The notes: generated by a model from the sequence alone, not told the origin. DNA of 64,000 nucleotides from Paenibacillus lutimineralis (GCF_003991425.1 NZ_CP034346.1:5121501-5185500); one strand, 5' to 3'. Shown: positions 16,553 to 26,291, counted from the stretch's first letter. A program made the numbers and translations.

Positions 16553-17344
16553 ATGAGAAGTGACTTTGCGATCCGCCTAGTAACGCATCTATATTGGATT
16601 AAAAAAGAAGCGTTTGCTCTCGAACGGGATATCTACTCTTATTGGACGATATTTGCGGTGGAAGACGGCAGGTTTATTTACCGCATAGGAGATCAGCAGG
16701 GCGAAGCCGGACTTGGCAGCTTGGTGGTCTGCCCTCCGAACACCTGGTTTCATAGAAAAACCCTTGAACCTTTAAGCTTTCACTTTATACATTTCACATG
16801 GAATGCGGAGCCCTCTCTGGAAGAAATACAGTTGTTAAGTGGAGCTCTGAAAATCACCGACATCGAGCGGCTGCGTTCCAACTATCTCTACCTGCGGATG
16901 CTTGCATTGGAACAGGATAAAACCGCTATGGAGCGAAAACAACATCTGGTAAGCGATATATGGCGTTTATACGAACTGGAGACGAATATGCCCAGGGAAA
17001 TAGGGTTAAATGGAATGCTGGCAGATGTGGAGATGCGAACGGCTGCCCAATTGATCATCGACAATGCATTTGGTCCCATCGATATGAAAAGTCTGGCGCT
17101 CTCGCTGCAGCTTACCCCGGTACAGTTGACCAGACGTTTCCGCGCAGCTTACGGAATGACTCCCTCTGAATATACGACCCGGCTCCGGCTGGACAGAGCC
17201 AGCAAATTGCTGTTGGAAACAGAGCTTAGCATCGAGAAAATTGCCCAGCTCTGCGGATATGAGAACGGCTTCTACTTAAGCCGCATCTTTCGGAGCAAAC
17301 GGGGAATGCCTCCTTCACAATATCGCAGCATGCCTCGTGTCTAG
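16553..17344 (+). CDS. AraC family transcriptional regulator
   Basis: 263-aa regulator with an N-terminal cupin-like sensing region (about 20-110) and a C-terminal AraC double HTH (MKSLALSLQLTPVQLTRRF, then EKIAQLCGYENGFYLSRIF). ATG 16553 follows GGTGAT at an optimal aligned distance; ATG 16505 has no ribosome site. It faces away from the FAD oxidoreductase gene across about 126 bases, so local control of that gene is inferred. It lacks the sensor-kinase partner used by the neighbouring importer clusters. Confidence 0.88.
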   Translation: MRSDFAIRLVTHLYWIKKEAFALERDIYSYWTIFAVEDGRFIYRIGDQQGEAGLGSLVVCPPNTWFHRKTLEPLSFHFIHFTWNAEPSLEEIQLLSGALKITDIERLRSNYLYLRMLALEQDKTAMERKQHLVSDIWRLYELETNMPREIGLNGMLADVEMRTAAQLIIDNAFGPIDMKSLALSLQLTPVQLTRRFRAAYGMTPSEYTTRLRLDRASKLLLETELSIEKIAQLCGYENGFYLSRIFRSKRGMPPSQYRSMPRV

Positions 17345-17367
17345 CTGCTTCTCAACCATGATCCCTA

Positions 17368-17408
17368 TAAAAAAAGCTTGTAGAGTCGTTGGTTCAACTC
17401 TACAAGCT
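17368..17408 (-). terminator. Intrinsic terminator downstream of the esterase scar and secreted-protein gene
   Basis: Perfect 12-bp stem (17375-17386 with 17397-17408), followed on the minus strand by a U7-8 run. The flanking sequence resembles the terminator of CE7 esterase 1 at 3390-3428, supporting the reading of the adjacent frame as an esterase remnant. Confidence 0.85.
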
Positions 17409-17415
17409 CCCATGC

Positions 17416-17472
17416 TTAATTGATCTCTGTACCCGTTTTCAGTTGCTCTAACGGCATATCATCAATCCGCAA
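17416..17472 (-). pseudogene. Deletion scar of a third CE7 esterase gene
   Basis: A TTG-started frame behind GAGGAG (complement of 17481-17486) reads MRIDDMPLEQLKTGTEIN then stop. The first 12 residues match the N-terminus of the two esterases in this window (MPIIDMPLEQLRT). The stop and following TAAGC.ATG..AGCTTGTA.AGTTGAAC match the sequence after the esterase 1 stop and its terminator. So the 5' end, stop and terminator remain and about 300 codons have been lost. Confidence 0.75.
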
Positions 17473-17487
17473 TAGCTATTCTCCTCG

Positions 17488-20196
17488 CTACAGAACTGTG
17501 ACGGATACATTAAAATTATTTCCTGCGGTGCTAGTCTTCATGATTCTTAATATATGTGTAGTAGTATCAAAAGTATAATCCTCTCCCGGAATCAACGAGA
17601 CTCCGTTCAACTTCACATTCGATAAATCAGACAGCCCCGTATATACGTCCAATTCCTCAAAAGGATGATCAAAGCTCATATTGAGTGTCTTGGAGCCGGT
17701 ATCCCAATTCATGGACTTAAGGTTAATATCCTGATAGGAATGTCTGGTGTCCGTTCCTATTAGAATCGGGTAGACTCCCCCATAGCTCTCCTTCAGCTGG
17801 TTGAACAGGATTTGTCCCCAGGCCTGGGATTCGCCCATGCCGGCATAACCCAGCTCATTTCTGATAACGAGCGCATCATCTGTATCCCATTGCGGAAGCT
17901 GCAAGAAATAACTCAAGGCGCTTAGCGCTTTTGGGCTCTGCTTGTCGCTATATCCCAAATAAGTTTTGGTAGTGTAGTAGCCCTTATTATTATTGGCATT
18001 AATGTCCTGCAAATGAGATTCATAGTTTGCCGCTTTGGGATCGTCAATTCCTTTGAATTTCCTTATTCCAAAAATCACGTTCCCCAGCCCATCATTGTCA
18101 TTAGCAAACAATCCGGAAGCTTCCGCAGGCAGCAGGTCATATACATATTGAGCGATCTGTGCATAAGTTTTTCCTTCTATAGTTGTTGTATTGTCCAGAT
18201 CCGCCATAACAGATAATCCATAAAGAAGCGGCCCCAGCTCGCCCCAATATAACGAACCGTTCGACTTGTCATCATATGACGCCCAGTTATGCTGCCCGTA
18301 ATTCATTAAATTCCGATAATAAATACCGATCGCCTGATTCAATACTTCCCTTGCATCGTTATCTGCTGGATGGCTGCTGCACCATGAGGCTAAGCCCATG
18401 ATCGGGTAGCCGTAATTCATAAGCCTGCCAAACAAGTAATTATCATACTTGGTCGAGTTATATTCTGTCGGTTCATAGCTGTCAGCGGTTCCTCCCAGCA
18501 TATGAGAACCAAATCTTATTTTTTCAAGGTATTCGCTCCAGGTCTCACCCTCGGCAATCGTTCCGTTGTATTTAAAGTAAGAGCTACCGTTGGACTGCAA
18601 AATCCCCTCGAATCGGTCCGGATTGTTCTTCGCAAGGTCTTCTCCCCTTACAAAACCTTTTCCGTCATCATAGAGCAGCCAGGCATCGCTTCCCCATTGT
18701 TTGACGGAGCCGAAAAGTTCCGCTTCCCCGATGCCGTCGTCGCTCAACGCTTTTACAATCAAGCGCGGATTGGTAATCGAACCGCTGGTAGGCGTAATGG
18801 AGCCCTCAATCTCGGCTACACCTCCATGAATGCGGACCTTAAAATACACATGGACATTGTTTTCGTCTTTAGTGAACTCAACGACCATTGTATTGGTATC
18901 TTCATCAAAGGTAACCGATCTGGTCGTGGGATTGGCAATTTCCACTGGAGTCAAACCATCATAGCCATAAGCAAAGCGAAGAGCTCCCAACGGATCGGAA
19001 CCATAAGTGCTCTCCGCAAACGTTAATCGAGGAACAGATAGATCACCCGTTACAAAATACAGACCATTATCAAACTTTAGCTGCGGATCTACAAACACAC
19101 TTGGACCCTGTCCATACCTGAAATCAGCCCATCTGTGAGTAGGTAAGCCTCTTGGCATGCTCTCCTTTACGAAATCAACCAGATTTTGCGTCGTATCCTG
19201 CGCATAGGTTTCAGGCAATGTCTGCAAGCTCAGCAATATCTCGGCGGAATCCGTGCTCCATCTCATACTGCTCTCAATATAACCTCTGGTTTCCGTATTC
19301 CTGTAGTCCCCTAATTGAGGATCATAATAAATTCTCTGACCCCTCTCCTGAGGCTTGACGGCATAGCTGGATACATTTCTGACCTCCGCCTGATTCGATC
19401 GCGCAATGGTGTCCCCATTTAAATCGCAGACATCAACAATATAGACATATGTTTTTTCTGCTTCAAGAGAACTCACGTAGGACAGCGTATTTACATCTGT
19501 AATTGTGGCATCAAGGTAATAAGGATGCATTTGGGGCAGATATTGAAAATTTTTATTCCAATCTCCCTCCGTGTAATATCTAAGGCCCGGATATGTCTTG
19601 GGAAATTTATAGACTTTATAAGACCCGAAATCATCCCCCTCATACTTCACCCAGTTGATCGTTGCTTGGTTGGAAGCGGGAGCACCCGCAGACAGGGAAA
19701 ATTCAGGGTATGGAACCACATTAATATCAAACCATATCCCCAGATCAGGCAAAAAGGTGCCATCCGCCTTAATAGGACGCAGATAGATTCTGCTTGTCCC
19801 AAGCTCCTCCTGGCCTGTAAAGCTGAACATAAACCTTCCTGTACCTCCGGTTTCGATCCCGGAATAGTTTGGCGCAGCCGGTCTGCTGAACGTAAGCCAA
19901 TTATTGTAACCGGTAAATATAGAGCTTGTCTCATAAGAATAGCTGGCGTCCATATTGGCCAAGACGACTTCATTGCTTGGCCATCCGAATAGCCATGGCT
20001 CGCTGCCGTTATTTTTGAGGTCAACCCAAAACTCTCCCGTCTCACCTGGATGTACAGTAATGGACGAAGCGCTCTCTTGAACATACTGGGCGCTGAAATT
20101 GTTATTCGCGTAAGCTACAGGCACGAAGGCGGATAAAATCAAAAGGATCAATGAGCTTGCAAACAGAACCTTCCATTGTTTTCTCCCTTTCCTCAT
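17488..20196 (-). CDS. Secreted multidomain protein of unknown function (putative polysaccharide-active enzyme)
   Basis: 902 aa. A signal peptide (RKGRKQWK, hydrophobic core, cleavage near VAYA-NNN at residue 30) predicts export. By eye: Ig-like domain 35-165 with the KNNGSEPW pattern of NBR1-type domains; fibronectin III-like region 170-285; a beta-rich region about 300-560; an alpha-helical region about 570-800 rich in Trp, Tyr and Asp (GQHNWASYDD, GSLYWGELGPLLYG) like (alpha/alpha) toroid lyases or glycosidases; and a short C-terminal Ig-like module. I cannot name a family or catalytic residues. It is the last gene of the Lpl-type importer operon, so it may release the sugar that the importer takes up. 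Confidence 0.8.
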   Translation of the reverse strand: MRKGRKQWKVLFASSLILLILSAFVPVAYANNNFSAQYVQESASSITVHPGETGEFWVDLKNNGSEPWLFGWPSNEVVLANMDASYSYETSSIFTGYNNWLTFSRPAAPNYSGIETGGTGRFMFSFTGQEELGTSRIYLRPIKADGTFLPDLGIWFDINVVPYPEFSLSAGAPASNQATINWVKYEGDDFGSYKVYKFPKTYPGLRYYTEGDWNKNFQYLPQMHPYYLDATITDVNTLSYVSSLEAEKTYVYIVDVCDLNGDTIARSNQAEVRNVSSYAVKPQERGQRIYYDPQLGDYRNTETRGYIESSMRWSTDSAEILLSLQTLPETYAQDTTQNLVDFVKESMPRGLPTHRWADFRYGQGPSVFVDPQLKFDNGLYFVTGDLSVPRLTFAESTYGSDPLGALRFAYGYDGLTPVEIANPTTRSVTFDEDTNTMVVEFTKDENNVHVYFKVRIHGGVAEIEGSITPTSGSITNPRLIVKALSDDGIGEAELFGSVKQWGSDAWLLYDDGKGFVRGEDLAKNNPDRFEGILQSNGSSYFKYNGTIAEGETWSEYLEKIRFGSHMLGGTADSYEPTEYNSTKYDNYLFGRLMNYGYPIMGLASWCSSHPADNDAREVLNQAIGIYYRNLMNYGQHNWASYDDKSNGSLYWGELGPLLYGLSVMADLDNTTTIEGKTYAQIAQYVYDLLPAEASGLFANDNDGLGNVIFGIRKFKGIDDPKAANYESHLQDINANNNKGYYTTKTYLGYSDKQSPKALSALSYFLQLPQWDTDDALVIRNELGYAGMGESQAWGQILFNQLKESYGGVYPILIGTDTRHSYQDINLKSMNWDTGSKTLNMSFDHPFEELDVYTGLSDLSNVKLNGVSLIPGEDYTFDTTTHILRIMKTSTAGNNFNVSVTVL

Positions 20197-20265
20197 GTTA
20201 GCTAATCCTCCCTTTCGGATTGAATCAACACGGTTTCTCCCTCCTGGTATAACGGAGCCTCCTAT

Positions 20266-21789
20266 CTATTCCTTGGCGGCAGACAGGAATGCATCGACCT
20301 GCTGCTGATATTCCTCAATTACCTTGTCCAGTCCGGCTTTTTTAAGCTCAGCGCTGTATTGGGCAATCGCTTTTTCCGGCTCCAATACGCCCGCTGCAAT
20401 TCCGTATTTGTATTTATTCTCTATCGTACTAAGAGCAGCCAGCTCGGTCTTAACCGGTGTTTGATCGAAGTTGAAGCCCATAATCGGACTCAACAGTTTG
20501 GTATCCTTATCGAAATTCAGCAATTGCTCCATAAAGTCCGGAGCATCGGTGGCCTTTGGCTTCAGGAACTTCGGATTTTGCCACATCCACTCCGGTGGTG
20601 CATATCCAATCGTCGATGCATCTACTCCATCGGGAGTAACAATCTTGCCGTCCTTAATGTCAAAGTGAGTGCCCTTCAATCCATTGGTCATCATATCGTA
20701 ATTATCTTCGTTTTCCTGAATCCAGTTCAGAAACATAACGGCTCTATCGATGTTTTTCGAAGTTGCGGCAATGCTTTGGAAGTTCCAAGTGGTCGTTGGC
20801 ATATAAGGCTCATCGGTCAACAATATTTTTACGAACTCAACCTCGGCTCCAGGTACGGAAATATTCCGATAATAGTTGTTATATTCATATACATCCCCGC
20901 CGCCAATCGCTGCTTTTCCTGAGTTGAAATCTGCCCGGATGTCACGACCAACCATGACGTCCTTATCGATATATCCTTTTTCATAAAGCATCCGTAAATA
21001 TCTCGCATCCTCCAAAGTTCCCGGAAGGTCGTATTTAGCTACCGCTTTCAACGTCTTGAAGTTAAATAAAATGCCGTCAGAAACTGTGCTTTGCAACACT
21101 TCCCCTGTCTGGTATTGGGCAGGCGGCTCGTTAAATACGATCATTTCCGGATTATTCTTCTTCACCGCTTCGGCATAGGCTAACAGATCATCCATGGTCT
21201 TGATCTCAGGCAGGCCGTACTTTTCGCGCAAGTCCTTGCGAATTGTCGCCGTATAGTAGCCCTTGGTCGTACCTAACGCCCCTGCCGGCACGCCGTACTT
21301 CTGACCGTTAATCGTGACCGGAGGCCAATATTTACTGTCAAGCGCATCCATGATGGCTTGTCCATATTTGGAGAGAGGCTCATCCAGCGAGGCAAGCGAG
21401 TTGGATTTGGCGAACGTGCCCAGAAGTCCCGGATCCGTCCACATAATATCTACTTGATTTCCCGTGGCTAGCATAATCGGCAATTTTTGATAGTAATCCC
21501 CCCAAGGAATGTATTGATACTTCAATTTCACGTTAATGCCGTCCTCGGCCAGCTTCTTCTCCAAGGCCGCTGTTACCGTATCCTGATCCGGCTGCGGATC
21601 ACCCGGATATACGATGTTCAGAGTCACTTTCGGCAAAGACTCCGTGCCGCTGCTTTGAGCTGATCCATTCTCTTGGCCAGCGTTTGTCGCCGCTCCATTT
21701 CCTCCATTGGACGAGCAAGCGGCCAAAGCAGCTATCAGCAGTACACTTGCCAGAAAAACCCCAAACGTTTTACCAAATAATTTTTTCAT
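20266..21789 (-). CDS. Extracellular solute-binding lipoprotein, LplA type
   Basis: 507 aa. Lipoprotein signal MKKLFGKTFG, hydrophobic core and lipobox LAAC (Cys25), then a Gly/Asn/Ser linker. It has the long LplA layout with DPQPDQDTVTAALEKKL near the N-terminus and a C-terminal end (GLDKVIEEYQQQVDAF) typical of DUF3502-bearing binding proteins of complex-sugar importers. It follows the two permease genes with an 87-base gap; the secreted unknown protein is downstream. Ligand unknown. Confidence 0.92.
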   Translation of the reverse strand: MKKLFGKTFGVFLASVLLIAALAACSSNGGNGAATNAGQENGSAQSSGTESLPKVTLNIVYPGDPQPDQDTVTAALEKKLAEDGINVKLKYQYIPWGDYYQKLPIMLATGNQVDIMWTDPGLLGTFAKSNSLASLDEPLSKYGQAIMDALDSKYWPPVTINGQKYGVPAGALGTTKGYYTATIRKDLREKYGLPEIKTMDDLLAYAEAVKKNNPEMIVFNEPPAQYQTGEVLQSTVSDGILFNFKTLKAVAKYDLPGTLEDARYLRMLYEKGYIDKDVMVGRDIRADFNSGKAAIGGGDVYEYNNYYRNISVPGAEVEFVKILLTDEPYMPTTTWNFQSIAATSKNIDRAVMFLNWIQENEDNYDMMTNGLKGTHFDIKDGKIVTPDGVDASTIGYAPPEWMWQNPKFLKPKATDAPDFMEQLLNFDKDTKLLSPIMGFNFDQTPVKTELAALSTIENKYKYGIAAGVLEPEKAIAQYSAELKKAGLDKVIEEYQQQVDAFLSAAKE

Positions 21790-21876
21790 GACCAGACCTC
21801 CTGTTTATGATGAGTGCTATCTATACAAACCCTTTCGGGGTGTATACAAAGAAACATGCGCAGGCTAACCCCATAT

Positions 21877-22761
21877 TCAGCCTTTTACACTTCCAATAGT
21901 CAGACCTTTGACAAAATAGCGCTGCAGGAACGGATACAACAAGATGATGGGCCCAATGGTCAGAACTGTGGTTGCCATCTTGACGCCCTCCTCCGGAATA
22001 GATGCAGCTGCGATCGATGAATTGGATCCGCTTGAGGTCGCGTAAGAAATATTGGAAGTAATCGCCCGAATGAGCAGTTGCAGCGGGTAAAGCTCCCTTT
22101 CGTTGATCAGCATAAGCCCGAGCCACCAATCATTCCAATAGCTGATGGCATAAAACAGGCAGATAGTGGCCAGCCCGGGCAATGCGAGCGGTAATGCAAT
22201 CCGGAATAATAGCTGAAATTCATTTGCTCCATCTATTTTCGCGGCTTCAAAGATTGAATTGTCAATGCCAGATATGAAGCTTCTCAGCACAAGAAGATTA
22301 AATGCGTTAATGGTGTAAGGAATAATCAAAGCAAGCAAACTATCGTGCAAGCCCAGATACTTCGTCGTTATGATGTACCATGGAACAAGACCGCCATTAA
22401 ACAGCATGGTGAAATAGACAAGAAACGAGATTGGCACCGCCATCTTCCATTCCTTTCTCGACAAGGCGAATGCCATCATGGTGGTAATCAGCATGCTAAA
22501 CAGCGTTCCAACCACCGTAACAAAAGTCGTGACTTGGTAAGCGTCCAGAATGGTGGAGCCTCTTCCAAGCACATATTTGTATGCCGCCCAGGTTACTTCA
22601 TGCGGGAATATATCAAAGCCGTTCGCACGAATATATTGCTCATCTGTAATCGATGTAGAAATAATGGTCATGAATGGAATAATAGCGACGATAACAAACA
22701 AAATCATATAAATATAGGCAAAAGCGGAAATGATCTTATCACTGGCAGACTTGGTTTTCAT
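21877..22761 (-). CDS. Carbohydrate ABC transporter permease, LplC/YtcP type
   Basis: 294-aa six-span permease with the EAA loop (NSIFEAAKIDGANEFQLLF) and the ending GSVKG. Starts with YMILFVIVAIIPFMTIISTSI, characteristic of LplC. It lies 29 bases after the LplB-type gene and before the binding-protein gene; the order permease-permease-lipoprotein is usual for the Lpl subgroup and differs from the MalE-first order of the other clusters here. Confidence 0.93.
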   Translation of the reverse strand: MKTKSASDKIISAFAYIYMILFVIVAIIPFMTIISTSITDEQYIRANGFDIFPHEVTWAAYKYVLGRGSTILDAYQVTTFVTVVGTLFSMLITTMMAFALSRKEWKMAVPISFLVYFTMLFNGGLVPWYIITTKYLGLHDSLLALIIPYTINAFNLLVLRSFISGIDNSIFEAAKIDGANEFQLLFRIALPLALPGLATICLFYAISYWNDWWLGLMLINERELYPLQLLIRAITSNISYATSSGSNSSIAAASIPEEGVKMATTVLTIGPIILLYPFLQRYFVKGLTIGSVKG

Positions 22762-22790
22762 TCATTATCACACCTATCTGGATTTATCTT

Positions 22791-23720
22791 TTAGAACAGC
22801 GCGGCATCCTTGTCATACTTTCTCACTACGGCATTGGCCGTATAGACAAACAGGAAGCCAATAACGGATTGTAGCAGTCCGATGGCCGAGGACATCCCTA
22901 CGTCATTCAAGGTTCGAAGCGCCCGGAAGACGTAAGTATCAATGACATCCGTAGTGGAGAACAACAGGCTGTTATCGCCAACCAAGCCATAGATCATGCC
23001 GAAGTCGCCATAAAAGATCCGGCCTATAGCCAGCAGAAGCAAAATAATGATCGTCTTGGAAATACCGGGAATGGTAATATGCCAGATCTGCCGGAACTTG
23101 TTCGCTCCATCAAGTGCAGCAGATTCATACTGCTCCTGATCAATTCCCGTGATGGCGGCAAGGTAAATAATGCTGTTGAAGCCAACCGACTTCCAGGAGT
23201 ACAGCAGCACGAGGATGGCCGGCCAATACCCGGCCTGGTTGTACCAACTGACCCCTTCCAGGCCCAGGTTCTTTAACCAATTGTTCACGATGCCGAAATC
23301 CGTATTCAGGAAGTTGTACGCAAATACAGCAACAATCACCCATGAAATAAAATTGGGGAGGATTACGAGCGATTGGGATATTTTCTTGAACCAGACCAAC
23401 CGGATTTCATTAATCAGAACTGCGGTTATTACGGCTAATGCAGTACCTATACCAATGAATAAAACATTTAGGAATAGAGTGTTGAAGACAACCCTCAGTA
23501 CGGAAAGCGTATCTACGGTTAGAAATTTAAAATTGTTCAGTCCATTAAACGGGCTCCCGAAAATCCCCAGATCCATACGGTATTCCTTAAAAGCTATGAC
23601 AATACCAGCCATGGGCAAATAACTGAATAACAGGAAGTAGATTAATCCGGGTAACACCAACAAATATAGAAATTTGTTTTTGACTAAATCGGTAAACCTT
23701 ACATGCAGGGCTCTCCTCAT
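22791..23720 (-). CDS. Carbohydrate ABC transporter permease, LplB/YteP type
   Basis: 309-aa permease beginning MRRALHVRF, with LVLPGLIYFLLFSYLPM as first span and EAA loop (EQYESAALDGANKFRQIW). ATG 23720 is used because GAGGTG, a full anti-SD match, is 7 bases upstream; an ATG 15 bases earlier lacks one. First gene of the operon 23720-17488. A promoter with a cre-like site on its -10 box lies about 50 bases upstream. Confidence 0.93.
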   Translation of the reverse strand: MRRALHVRFTDLVKNKFLYLLVLPGLIYFLLFSYLPMAGIVIAFKEYRMDLGIFGSPFNGLNNFKFLTVDTLSVLRVVFNTLFLNVLFIGIGTALAVITAVLINEIRLVWFKKISQSLVILPNFISWVIVAVFAYNFLNTDFGIVNNWLKNLGLEGVSWYNQAGYWPAILVLLYSWKSVGFNSIIYLAAITGIDQEQYESAALDGANKFRQIWHITIPGISKTIIILLLLAIGRIFYGDFGMIYGLVGDNSLLFSTTDVIDTYVFRALRTLNDVGMSSAIGLLQSVIGFLFVYTANAVVRKYDKDAALF

Positions 23721-23769
23721 TTTTGCACACCTCATTTTCTCTATGTCGATTCTCTTGCCTCAGGGCCAA

Positions 23770-23798
23770 AATATAGCGCTTTCAATATCAAATCACAA
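23770..23798 (-). promoter_or_regulatory. Promoter of the Lpl-type operon with overlapping cre-like site
   Basis: Minus strand: -35 TTGTGA (complement of 23793-23798), 17-base spacer, -10 TATATT (complement of 23770-23775). TGAAAGCGCTATAT (complement of 23771-23784) matches the cre consensus at 13 of 14 positions and covers the -10, so CcpA would block polymerase. Confidence 0.65.
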
Positions 23799-23928
23799 GT
23801 TTAAAAACTAAATATTCCTTTTAATAAAGTAGGTTAGACACGGCAAAAAAACATACATAATGCCGATCTATGCATTTCAAACCTCAATCTGTGTAAATAT
23901 CCTCAGTATCTTCCAAAAAATCGTCGTT

Positions 23929-23955
23929 AAAAAAAGACGTCCCTGGGGAACGTCT
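23929..23955 (-). terminator. Intrinsic terminator of the membrane AraC regulator gene
   Basis: Stem 23935-23943 with 23947-23955 (one wobble), then U7 on the minus strand, 12 bases after the regulator stop. It insulates the importer operon from the regulator gene. Confidence 0.9.
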
Positions 23956-23967
23956 CAAACTCAAAAG

Positions 23968-26256
23968 CTAGTGTTTCTTCCGGTATTCGGTTGGAGCCAA
24001 ACCCGTATGCTTTTTATACCAGGTTACAAAATAGGAGGAATTCAGGAACCCTACTTTTTCCCCGATTTCCTTGACCGTTAGCTTGGAATCCTTCAAATAT
24101 TGATTCGCCTTCCGAATTCGCAGCTCCGTAACATACTCAAGAAACAGACTGTTAAACAATTCTTTGAACAGCCTGCCGAAATAAATGCCGTTGTAGTGAA
24201 ATCGTTCGGCTACCATTTCAATAGATAGCTCGGGATTACCATACTGCTCCTCAAGAAAAGCGGCAATCTTCTCCGCTAAATCCGACTTCTGCTGCTTTTT
24301 GTTTTCCTTTGAGCGGCAAATGGTCGTCCCAATAAACTCAACAAACCACTCCTCGATTTGCTGCAAAGATTCCTTCCGCTCCAGGCTCCCCAGCATTTCA
24401 ATAAAATTGGAGGAGGTTGTCGAAACCGAGGGATTAGCAGAGGTAGCTGTAATCACGGAAAATAATAAATGATGCACCGAAAGCCGTATCTTATGATATG
24501 GCGCGAGTCGTAAGGAAGCAAAAATGTCTGCTACAGCCGCTTCAACCTTATCCTCCCTGCCTGCCTTGATGATCTCAAGAAGTGTTTTCTGTTTGGCATT
24601 TGGATAGTCAAAATCGTTATTCAGCCGTGATATCGCATCTTCGTAAGTAATAATGCTGCCCTCTCCACGAACAAGACGGTAAAGGGAAGCTTCTTTCGCA
24701 CTTATATAGGAGTCGCTAATCTCTTGAGCGCTCAGAGCAGCACGTCCAATACCGATGGTTACCGTGATCCCATAAGTGCGAGCAACCTCCTGCTGAAGCT
24801 CCAGCATCGCGCTCATCACGGCATCAGGCAGAGCCGCTTCTTCTCCGCTGAATATAAGCACGATATCATGATCTACCTTAACCATTTCACTGAGAACGCG
24901 GGACAGCATAAACTGCTCGGTGAAGCTATACAGGACCGTGCTGATGGTATGGTCAATCTCTTCCTTCCGTTCGGCCAGTTCACGAATGTTATCCAGCTTC
25001 AGAACAGCCACATACAAAGCGGCGCTTTTCAGTAGATCGACATGCAGCTTATACTCCTCTATATCCTCCGGCTCCGGATTCCGTACCCCATGCAGCAGCT
25101 CCTTAAGGTATTCAGCCTTTAGTGATACTCGCGATTTTCGGCTAGAAGCTTCCAACTGTTCAAATTGTGTAGCAATATTGGAATAAAATCTTGTCAATAT
25201 CTCCATTTCGCTAAGTTTTCCTTCCGGCAGCTGCCCCGTATAGGCCTGGAAGCGAAGCGTATTGCGGGCAAGCCTGGATAGCGGTGAAGACAGCAGCCCG
25301 CTGAGAAGCGCAGACACACCCATGGCCAGAACAAGCAGCACCAGGCAGGTTATAATCGCCACCTGTCGAATTGCTGAGATCTGCGCCGTAGCCGTATCGT
25401 ATGGAATGACAGAGACAAAATACCATCCAAGCTGCTCCGAATAAAGAGAAGACACCATGGACAGGGTCTGATCTATCTTATCTGTAAAGCTTTCATTTTG
25501 ATCTGCTTCTATAATACGCTGTACGTAATTCCGCTGGGAAATATCAGCAAGGAACCCGCTCTCCTCGAAGCCAAACACGATATGACCTTCCTGATCCAGG
25601 ATCATAAGGCCATCGTTGCTTTTCGTCTCATCCTCTTGATGATTCACAAAGCTGTCTATGGTCAAATTGACTATAATAGCACTAGTAATATCATTGGTTT
25701 CCAGATTTTTATCATAGTAGAAAATGGTATATACGTTCTGAACAGACCGCGTCGCTCCCTCGATGGACAGCTTGCGGGGAACCGCGCGGCCCAGACTCTG
25801 GACGGGAGCCTCTCTCAGCCACTCGATCGTTGCGGCTTCGGCATGCGCTTTATCGCGATCCGTCCCGATTAGCGTTTTGCTTTGTCCGTTATATAACGTT
25901 ATAGAATAAATATTTTTATTGGTCAGCATCAGGTCATTTATTTTTCTCAAGGACGCATTATTCAGATAATAGTCGCCCGCCGCTTCACGGCTGTTGATGG
26001 ATCTTATAATGTCATTATCCACAGATAATTGCAGCGTAATCAGTCTGGCCTGATCGATGATGAACTCGAACATGCTTGAGCTTTGCTCCAGCCGTTTTTG
26101 CGAGATTTCATTGATCTGTTCCGTTGAGCTCTTGGAGAAAGCATGGTACAGCAGGACGGTCATAGTTAAGGTAACAGCGGCAAGCAGCACAACGAAAGAA
26201 AAAAAGAACTTGACAAACAGCGACCTCAAATGGATTTTCTCTCTGATATACTTCAT
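23968..26256 (-). CDS. Membrane-anchored AraC family regulator with extracellular sensor domain
   Basis: 762-aa one-component sensor-regulator: TM1 about 13-36, extracellular dCache-like region to about 280, TM2 about 300-325, a cytoplasmic middle region, and a C-terminal AraC HTH (SIEMVAERFHYNGIYFGRLF, then KEIGEKVGFLNSSYFVTWY, ending TEYRKKH). No kinase or receiver domain. ATG 26256 follows AGGGGGA; the frame is open 36 bases more. It probably reads the same external sugar as the adjacent Lpl importer and activates that operon. Both genes carry a cre-like site on the promoter. Confidence 0.9.
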   Translation of the reverse strand: MKYIREKIHLRSLFVKFFFSFVVLLAAVTLTMTVLLYHAFSKSSTEQINEISQKRLEQSSSMFEFIIDQARLITLQLSVDNDIIRSINSREAAGDYYLNNASLRKINDLMLTNKNIYSITLYNGQSKTLIGTDRDKAHAEAATIEWLREAPVQSLGRAVPRKLSIEGATRSVQNVYTIFYYDKNLETNDITSAIIVNLTIDSFVNHQEDETKSNDGLMILDQEGHIVFGFEESGFLADISQRNYVQRIIEADQNESFTDKIDQTLSMVSSLYSEQLGWYFVSVIPYDTATAQISAIRQVAIITCLVLLVLAMGVSALLSGLLSSPLSRLARNTLRFQAYTGQLPEGKLSEMEILTRFYSNIATQFEQLEASSRKSRVSLKAEYLKELLHGVRNPEPEDIEEYKLHVDLLKSAALYVAVLKLDNIRELAERKEEIDHTISTVLYSFTEQFMLSRVLSEMVKVDHDIVLIFSGEEAALPDAVMSAMLELQQEVARTYGITVTIGIGRAALSAQEISDSYISAKEASLYRLVRGEGSIITYEDAISRLNNDFDYPNAKQKTLLEIIKAGREDKVEAAVADIFASLRLAPYHKIRLSVHHLLFSVITATSANPSVSTTSSNFIEMLGSLERKESLQQIEEWFVEFIGTTICRSKENKKQQKSDLAEKIAAFLEEQYGNPELSIEMVAERFHYNGIYFGRLFKELFNSLFLEYVTELRIRKANQYLKDSKLTVKEIGEKVGFLNSSYFVTWYKKHTGLAPTEYRKKH

Positions 26257-26291
26257 CCTAGTCCCCCTTGTGTTGTTACCCGCCACAATCA

